Part shown: in pieces, positions 31,572-35,604 of the stretch
How positions within the stretch are numbered: position 1 is the first letter of the stretch
Layout: each line of letters starts with the position of its first letter
Assembly (NCBI GenBank): GCA_964403335.1
Contig: CAYOFI010000017.1
Coordinates: 1-35,604 of the forward strand
DNA from: CAZYAK01 sp964403335
GTDB taxonomy: Bacteria; Patescibacteriota; Gracilibacteria; Peribacterales; Peribacteraceae
Length of the DNA: 35,604 nucleotides
Reading direction: 5' to 3'
Notes under the pieces: model-generated
What the model was told of the DNA's origin: nothing
Databases searched by the model: none
The model's input: only the letters and a program-made list of their open reading frames with translations
Translations under genes and position numbers: made by a program

Positions 31572-32120
31572 TCAATGTGCCGCCAGCAAAATCAAAAAGA
31601 TTCCGACAGTATTCAATGCAAAACAGAGCAGTGCGAACGGCTTGGTGTGCACGGCTTTCACGCCGCTGAGGAGTGTGACGCCCAATTCATCGGGGAGCGG
31701 GGACGCAATCACGAAACCGGCCATTGCCCACAGTGCGTACATCCGGATTTTTTCCGTGACAGTCAGGCGGTGGAACGCGTGCCTTAGGCGCCGCATCCAG
31801 ACTACGCGTTGCAAACGGTGCAATTCATCGAAGAGCGTCAGGCGCGCATATTTGAACAGCATCAGATCCGACAACAGCGCACCGACTCCCGCGAGCGGCG
31901 CGGCAATCAACGGGTGCACGTCCGGCGCGGCGGCGATGAAGATGGCGATGGCGAAGGGCGTCGTGAATCCCGTGCTGAACAGCAGTCCCCCAAGCGCTAC
32001 TGACACATACCCATGACCATTTAAGACTACTTCCAGCCAATTGAAGAGCCCCCATTGAAACAGGAGATAGGCCAGCGCAATGCACGCCAGAAGTGTGAGG
32101 AGTTTTGGGTATTTGTGCAT
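31572..32120 (-). CDS. Multi-span membrane protein, possibly VTT/DedA-like
   Basis: A 182-residue protein with four or five hydrophobic segments (about 7-25, 38-58, 68-90, 128-145, 158-180). The middle contains a basic amphipathic stretch (RLQRVVWMRRLRHAFHRL), and near the end is ASPLPDELGVTLLSGV. The last pattern (a Pro-rich turn and GVTLLSG-like) is reminiscent of VTT/DedA or small-transporter proteins, but this is weak. A TATAAT box lies 8 nt before the ATG. Confidence 0.6.
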   Translation of the reverse strand: MHKYPKLLTLLACIALAYLLFQWGLFNWLEVVLNGHGYVSVALGGLLFSTGFTTPFAIAIFIAAAPDVHPLIAAPLAGVGALLSDLMLFKYARLTLFDELHRLQRVVWMRRLRHAFHRLTVTEKIRMYALWAMAGFVIASPLPDELGVTLLSGVKAVHTKPFALLCFALNTVGIFLILLAAH

Positions 32121-32142
32121 CTATGTATATTATACAATAATT

Positions 32143-33450
32143 TCATCCAAAAATACAGTCCCTGAATCGCTCGCCTTTCGCCTCAAAATTCTTAAACATG
32201 CCATAGCTGGGGGAGGCGGTGGAGAGCAGGCAGATAGGAGGTTTATTGGTTTCTAGTTTCTGGTTTCTGGTTATCTCGCGCTTGGCGATGGTGACAGCTT
32301 GCTCCATTGTCGATGCGTCGAAAAATGTGACGTTTGCGCCGGCGTTTTCGATCGCAGTTTTGATTCTTGGTCCGCTTCCAGGGAAGAGTATGACGGTCTC
32401 GATCTTCGACGCAGCAATGCGTTTCCCCAATTCCTCAAGCGGCACCCCGCGATCTTGGCCGCCCAGAATGATCGTCTTCACGCGGTCACCGAGCGCATCC
32501 AGCGCTGCGATGGCGGAATCCGGAGTCGTGGAAATTGCATCATCGATCCACTCGATATCGTCTTTGATGCCGAGTGATTGGAGACGATGAGGGAGTCCGT
32601 GGAATTCTTTCAGCACAGAGAGCTGCACGGCTTTCGGGATACTGAAGTGCTCGGCGACTTTGCAGGCACCTGCGATGTTGCTCAGGTTATGCCGGCCGAT
32701 CAGTTTGGTCTCTTCAATCTTCACGGGGGCATCATCGTCCGAAAATCCGATCTTCTGTCCTTTGCCTTCCGATGCGATCTCTTCGGCGCCCGGAGATTTT
32801 GCGTTGTAGAAGACAAAATCCGAAGCGGTCTGGAATCGCGCGATGTGTTTCTTCGCTTCTTTGTAGGCCTCAAGCGAGCCGTGATAATCCAGGTGTTCCG
32901 GGAAGAAGCTCGTGACGACGGCGATGTGCGGACTCTTCGTCAGGTCCATCAATTGATAGCTGCTCATCTCCTCGACGAACAGGACGCCGGGTTTCGCAAG
33001 ATCCACGTACTCGATCACCGGTTTGCCGATGTTGCCGATCAAATAGACATCTTTACCGCCGGCTTTTAGGAGTTCAAAGATAAGCGTCGACGTCGTACTT
33101 TTGCCTTTCGATCCGGTGATGCCGATGACTGTCGCGCCGGAGTCGGCAATGGAATCGAAGAACAACTGCGTGCCCGATGTCAGTTTTCCCGCCTTTTTCA
33201 CAGCGTCGATTTCGGGTGATGGGGGGATGCCCGGGGATTTGATGACTAGATCAAAAGCGGTGAGATTTTTCAGATACTCAGGACCAGTGAGTAGTGGGTA
33301 GTGAGTAGTGGGTAGTGCCGGAATCTTGGCATCCGCGATCGTCACCTGCGCTTTCGGTGCGTGTTTTTCGAGCACATTCAAAGTCGCCCGACCTTCTTTG
33401 CCGAAGCCCAAGATACAGATCTTTTTGCCGTTGAGATCCGAGAGATGCAT
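32143..33450 (-). CDS. murD: UDP-MurNAc-L-alanine:glutamate ligase (MurD; probably MurD2 type)
   Basis: A 435-residue Mur ligase. The N-terminal Rossmann part begins KKICILGFGKEGRATLNVL, the P-loop is GITGSKGKSTTST (110-122), and HLDYHGSLEAYKEAKKHI is the MurD signature. The C terminus reads STASPSYGMFKNFEAKGERF, the typical MurD ending. It adds glutamate to UDP-MurNAc-L-Ala. Because MurL is encoded directly upstream, L-Glu rather than D-Glu is the likely substrate, as in the Xanthomonas MurD2/MurL pair. Residues 45-56 and about 391-405 are encoded by heptamer repeats and look inserted. The start at 33450 (MHLSDLNGK) is chosen by family alignment. Confidence 0.9.
   Translation of the reverse strand: MHLSDLNGKKICILGFGKEGRATLNVLEKHAPKAQVTIADAKIPALPTTHYPLLTGPEYLKNLTAFDLVIKSPGIPPSPEIDAVKKAGKLTSGTQLFFDSIADSGATVIGITGSKGKSTTSTLIFELLKAGGKDVYLIGNIGKPVIEYVDLAKPGVLFVEEMSSYQLMDLTKSPHIAVVTSFFPEHLDYHGSLEAYKEAKKHIARFQTASDFVFYNAKSPGAEEIASEGKGQKIGFSDDDAPVKIEETKLIGRHNLSNIAGACKVAEHFSIPKAVQLSVLKEFHGLPHRLQSLGIKDDIEWIDDAISTTPDSAIAALDALGDRVKTIILGGQDRGVPLEELGKRIAASKIETVILFPGSGPRIKTAIENAGANVTFFDASTMEQAVTIAKREITRNQKLETNKPPICLLSTASPSYGMFKNFEAKGERFRDCIFG
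32240..32272. repeat. GGTTTCT heptanucleotide repeat inside murD
   Basis: Units GGTTTCT, AGTTTCT and GGTTTCT (32248-32268) with flank GGTTTATT. 32 of 33 nt match 20417-20449 in the unrelated hydrolase gene, but the repeat is read in a different frame (TRNQKLETN versus PETRNQKPIN). Confidence 0.85.
33286..33317. repeat. AGTGAGT/AGTGGGT heptanucleotide repeat inside murD
   Basis: Four heptamers alternate AGTGAGT and AGTGGGT, plus AGTG: a 14-nt unit twice. It encodes PTTHYPLLT in the N-terminal domain of MurD. Confidence 0.9.
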
Positions 33451-33486
33451 GTCTGAGAACAAGAATACCAATTCCACTTCCACTAC

Positions 33487-33509
33487 GGGAGCGGGCTTTC
33501 TGCCCGCGG
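33487..33509. repeat. REP-like hairpin between murL and murD
   Basis: GCGGGC-TTTCT-GCCCGC with flanks GGGA/GG. Same family as the pair at 3803-3874. It lies in the 66-nt murL-murD gap and could modulate readthrough. Confidence 0.65.
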
Positions 33510-33516
33510 CAAATGA

Positions 33517-34878
33517 TCAAGACTGGGGCAATACCTTCAGAAACTCCTTAGGAATTGCATGATCCTCAGACGAAGCCATAACCTCTTTGATCAGTGCATC
33601 AGGATTCTTCATGCTCGGCAAAACATCGTTCGCAAACATCTTCATGGCCGCCGTGTCTTCCTGTTCTCCTTTGCGATGCACCATCAGGAAAGCCGCTCGG
33701 GTCTCTTCGGGCGTGCCCACGCACTCGAAAGGCTTCGTGCCTTCCAATCCCAGCAGTTCGCGGTAGAGCGTCTGCAGCTTTTCGGCATCGAAGAAATTCC
33801 CGCCAAAGATTCCTTCCAAGTCTTTTGCAGGCAAGAATGCGGCGAGGAGCGCGTACGAAAAAGCGCACTTGGGGCATGTGCCGCACCAGCGCTGGTCTTG
33901 GCGCTCGCCGACGATCTTCCAGTTCTTGTTGCAGCTGGTGAAGAGCTTTAAGTATTGGCGGTGCTTGGTGAGGAGTTCGGCGATCTGCAATTCGCTGAGC
34001 GGACGCAGAAGGCTGAAGTAGTCGATATCTTTCGAGATATTTTCCGTGATATACGCCTGGAACGCGCGTTCAAATTGCACGGATTTGCTCCACTGGTGAT
34101 TGATCTCTTTACCGTTGAATTTCACATTGCCTTCATTGGCGCTGCGCTCGTTGCTGAACGCGACGGCATCGAATCCGTAGAGGACGGAGAGCGCAACGGT
34201 GAGACAGGACAGATACGCGGTGATGGGCACGTGGCCGTTGAGTGCACCGTCTTCGTTCAGCTCAAAGAGCTTCGGACTCAAGGAACGCTTGATGTTCAAG
34301 AGCGGCACATTGGCTGTCTTTGCCATCGCATCAATCAATGGATGATGGCCCAGACGGAGGAGCGTGCTGCCGTACTTTGCCGCACGTAAGAGCTCGAGCG
34401 TTACTAGGGAATCCTTCCCTCCGCCGATGGGCACCAAGACGCGGTTGCCTTTGGGTGGCTTGTGCCGGACCGGACCGGATGGAGACGCGGGCGTGGCGGG
34501 GGGTGGTTCGGCGGACGGGAAATTGATCAAGCCCGCGGAATCGATGTTGTTTTGAAAGAAAAACTCCCCCAGTCCGTTTTCGTACACCTCGTTCCAGAAC
34601 GCGGCTTGGGCCGGAGTGATGGACCCAAAACGGAATTGGATGTTTTTGGGCAGGCAGGTCTTGTAGTAGCTGATTCCCCCGATGATATGCAGCGCCAACA
34701 GCGATTGGCGCAACGCAGTCGAATCGTACACAGCCGGCCGCGGCCAGTCCCGATGGGAGGGGAGTGTGAGGGTTTCGACAAATTCCACCTCGTTATCCAG
34801 GTTATAACGCAAGGTAATGGTTCCCTCGGCGGGGTCGAAGTCGTAGGAGTCGAAGATGAACGTAGAATATTGCTTCAT
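33517..34878 (-). CDS. murL: UDP-MurNAc-L-Ala-L-Glu epimerase (MurL-like)
   Basis: A 453-residue protein. The core begins VLVPIGGGKDSLVTLELL (GGGKDS at 152-157), an ATP-binding PP-loop-like motif. It contains FSNERSANEGNVKFNGKEINHQWSKS and a cysteine cluster FTSC...WCGTCPKCAFSY (Cys316, 332, 335, 338). These match the MurL family described from Xanthomonas, which uses ATP to epimerise the terminal L-Glu of UDP-MurNAc-L-Ala-L-Glu to D-Glu, bypassing glutamate racemase. It is located immediately upstream of murD on the same strand. The start at 34878 follows TATGCT by 7 nt; the ATG at 34890 lies inside that box. Confidence 0.87.
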   Translation of the reverse strand: MKQYSTFIFDSYDFDPAEGTITLRYNLDNEVEFVETLTLPSHRDWPRPAVYDSTALRQSLLALHIIGGISYYKTCLPKNIQFRFGSITPAQAAFWNEVYENGLGEFFFQNNIDSAGLINFPSAEPPPATPASPSGPVRHKPPKGNRVLVPIGGGKDSLVTLELLRAAKYGSTLLRLGHHPLIDAMAKTANVPLLNIKRSLSPKLFELNEDGALNGHVPITAYLSCLTVALSVLYGFDAVAFSNERSANEGNVKFNGKEINHQWSKSVQFERAFQAYITENISKDIDYFSLLRPLSELQIAELLTKHRQYLKLFTSCNKNWKIVGERQDQRWCGTCPKCAFSYALLAAFLPAKDLEGIFGGNFFDAEKLQTLYRELLGLEGTKPFECVGTPEETRAAFLMVHRKGEQEDTAAMKMFANDVLPSMKNPDALIKEVMASSEDHAIPKEFLKVLPQS

Positions 34879-34885
34879 TGGCGCT

Positions 34886-34891
34886 AGCATA
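34886..34891 (-). promoter_or_regulatory. -10 box (TATGCT) of murL, leaderless
   Basis: TATGCT is followed by AGCGCCA and the ATG at 34878. Confidence 0.5.
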
Positions 34892-34942
34892 CCGTACTTT
34901 CTTGTTTATCGGTGGTATCTTGCGATGTAGGGAAAAATACGA

Positions 34943-34948
34943 TATACT
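34943..34948 (+). promoter_or_regulatory. -10 box (TATACT) of the toxin-antitoxin operon
   Basis: TATACT lies 26 nt before the ATG at 34975. The leader consists of TACTT-like repeats that could serve as an autoregulatory operator. Confidence 0.4.
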
Positions 34949-34974
34949 TACTTACGTACTTTCTTACTTTACAC

Positions 34975-35223
34975 ATGACCAGCAAAATCGTGAAAAGCAC
35001 TGAACGCGGCCAGATCACTCTGCCCCAGCAATGGCGCGCTAATTTTTCCACGAATCATTTCCTGGTGGAGATGCATGGAGACAGGCTGGTAGTCATTCCT
35101 TTTCAGGTCGGAGCGGCGGATACAGACGAGGAAGTATTATTTGATGCCGATCGTGACAACGATGGAAAAGGCGTGAGTCCGGACGAAATCATTAAAGCGC
35201 TGAAAAAGCTGAAACATGGATAA
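34975..35223 (+). CDS. AbrB/SpoVT-type antitoxin
   Basis: An 82-residue protein. The N-terminal swapped-hairpin DNA-binding domain is clear (KIVKSTERGQITLPQQWRANF, then HFLVEMHGDRLVVIPF). A short acidic linker (DADRDNDGKG) and a C-terminal helix (PDEIIKALKKLKHG) follow; the helix would bind the toxin. The toxin gene begins inside its last codons (8-nt overlap). The antitoxin should repress its own operon. The start was chosen by domain alignment; the frame extends upstream to 34912 over the promoter. Confidence 0.85.
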   Translation: MTSKIVKSTERGQITLPQQWRANFSTNHFLVEMHGDRLVVIPFQVGAADTDEEVLFDADRDNDGKGVSPDEIIKALKKLKHG

Positions 35224-35464
35224 GATTGCCAAACTTCTTCGGGAGCTCAGCGTCAAAGAGCAAGAAGCGACGCTTTTGCTCATGCAGCAGATCAAGTTGG
35301 ATTATCGAAAAGTACCCGGTATCAAAGCATTGCAGGGGATGAAAGGATGGTTCCGGGCGCGGATGGGAATGTACAGGATTATCTTTTTTGTGGATCCGCA
35401 GACAAAACAGGCGGAAATTCGGCGGGTGACAAAGAGAAACGAAGGTACGTATAAAAACCTTTGA
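35216..35464 (+). CDS. RelE/ParE-superfamily toxin
   Basis: An 82-residue protein with the RelE-like fold: helices (MDKIAKLLRELSVKEQEATLLLMQQI), then KVPGIKALQGMKGWFRARMGMYRIIFFVDPQTKQAEIRRVTKRNEGTYKNL. The R-x-R...YRIIF strand and the R-R-x-x-KR-x-E-x-TY end are typical of mRNA-cutting RelE/HigB toxins. It overlaps the AbrB-type antitoxin gene, a known pairing. It sits next to tRNA-Leu. Confidence 0.87.
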   Translation: MDKIAKLLRELSVKEQEATLLLMQQIKLDYRKVPGIKALQGMKGWFRARMGMYRIIFFVDPQTKQAEIRRVTKRNEGTYKNL

Positions 35465-35499
35465 TTGGCTTAGGCTGCATCTGATCTGTATTGTATTGC

Positions 35500-35515
35500 C
35501 GTGCCGAAGTGGCGG
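35500..35515 (+). repeat. Copy of the tRNA-Leu 5' end
   Basis: A 16-nt exact repeat of 35579-35594 (3 nt of leader plus 13 nt of the tRNA), 79 nt upstream of it and in the same orientation. It is followed by a GC-rich repeat-like stretch (35516-35535). Confidence 0.85.
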
Positions 35516-35581
35516 CCCTTCGGCTTCGCTCAGGACCGGTCGCCCAGTATTCTTGTTGTTGATCTTTCGTTCGTAACACGT

Positions 35582-35604
35582 GCCGAAGTGGCGGAATGGT
35601 AGAC
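35582..35604 (+). tRNA. tRNA-Leu 5' end, cut by the window edge
   Basis: GCCGAAG, TG, then GCGGAATGGTAGAC, the typical 5' third of a class II tRNA-Leu. The anticodon lies outside the window. Confidence 0.8.

Noticed and set aside
33286..33317. A CRISPR-like array
   Set aside because: The units are 7 nt with no spacers and lie within murD. No array or cas gene is seen in the window.
1..35604. Recoding of UGA as glycine, as in some CPR lineages
   Set aside because: Several well-defined genes (for example degT and murF) end at UGA at the expected family C terminus and no in-frame UGA is needed in any core gene.

Overview
The window looks like one stretch of a streamlined, moderately GC-rich bacterial chromosome of the Candidate Phyla Radiation type. 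The closest match I can suggest is the Peregrinibacteria/Peribacter lineage. This is an inference from gene content and style, not a database result: compact genes on both strands, short core enzymes, MurF with an added membrane domain, archaeal-type PEP carboxylase, TIGR02996 proteins, almost no Shine-Dalgarno sites, and UGA used as a normal stop.

Layout. 1-2.1 kb: partial tRNA-Gly, inorganic pyrophosphatase, and three overlapping VirB2/TrbC-like membrane proteins. 2.2-6.8 kb: metG, a PUR-alpha-like nucleic-acid-binding protein, fmt, rbfA and an NrnA-type DHH phosphoesterase. 6.5-9.0 kb: a tandem rearrangement in which the 3' end of nrnA, a TIGR02996 gene and the 3' end of virB4 each occur twice. 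9-12 kb: the VirB4-like ATPase and a coiled-coil lipoprotein. 12-15.9 kb: argS, an SH3/NodB-like lipoprotein and a small membrane protein. 15.9-19.8 kb: the tightly coupled operon murF-degT-femAB. 20-26.6 kb: an alpha/beta hydrolase, several unknown genes, a leucine-rich-repeat protein, tRNA-Met, a CsaA-like tRNA-binding protein, DoxX and a His-rich exported protein. 26.9-31.6 kb: a TauE/SafE-cupredoxin fusion, PEP carboxylase, a Ca2+/Na+ exchanger and grpE. 31.6-35.6 kb: a membrane protein, murL followed by murD, an AbrB/RelE toxin-antitoxin pair and the start of tRNA-Leu.

How the genes fit together. Cell-wall synthesis is the main theme: MurF, a PLP aminotransferase, a FemAB aminoacyl ligase, and a MurL/MurD pair that implies the L-Glu-then-epimerise route to D-Glu. 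Translation is the second theme (MetG, ArgS, Fmt, RbfA, CsaA-like protein, tRNAs). The pilin-like trio, VirB4 and lipoprotein suggest an envelope secretion, DNA-transfer or adhesion apparatus.

The most unusual signals are not single genes. (1) At about fifteen genes a -10 box lies only 6-8 nt before the start codon, so transcripts should be leaderless. (2) Long hairpins built from degenerate 9-nt tandem units sit at gene borders. (3) Heptanucleotide repeats are embedded in coding sequences, twice in murD. (4) Two tRNA genes have a copy of their own 5' end 79-91 nt upstream. (5) The duplicated nrnA tail differs from its parent only by synonymous changes, while the duplicated virB4 tail is identical.
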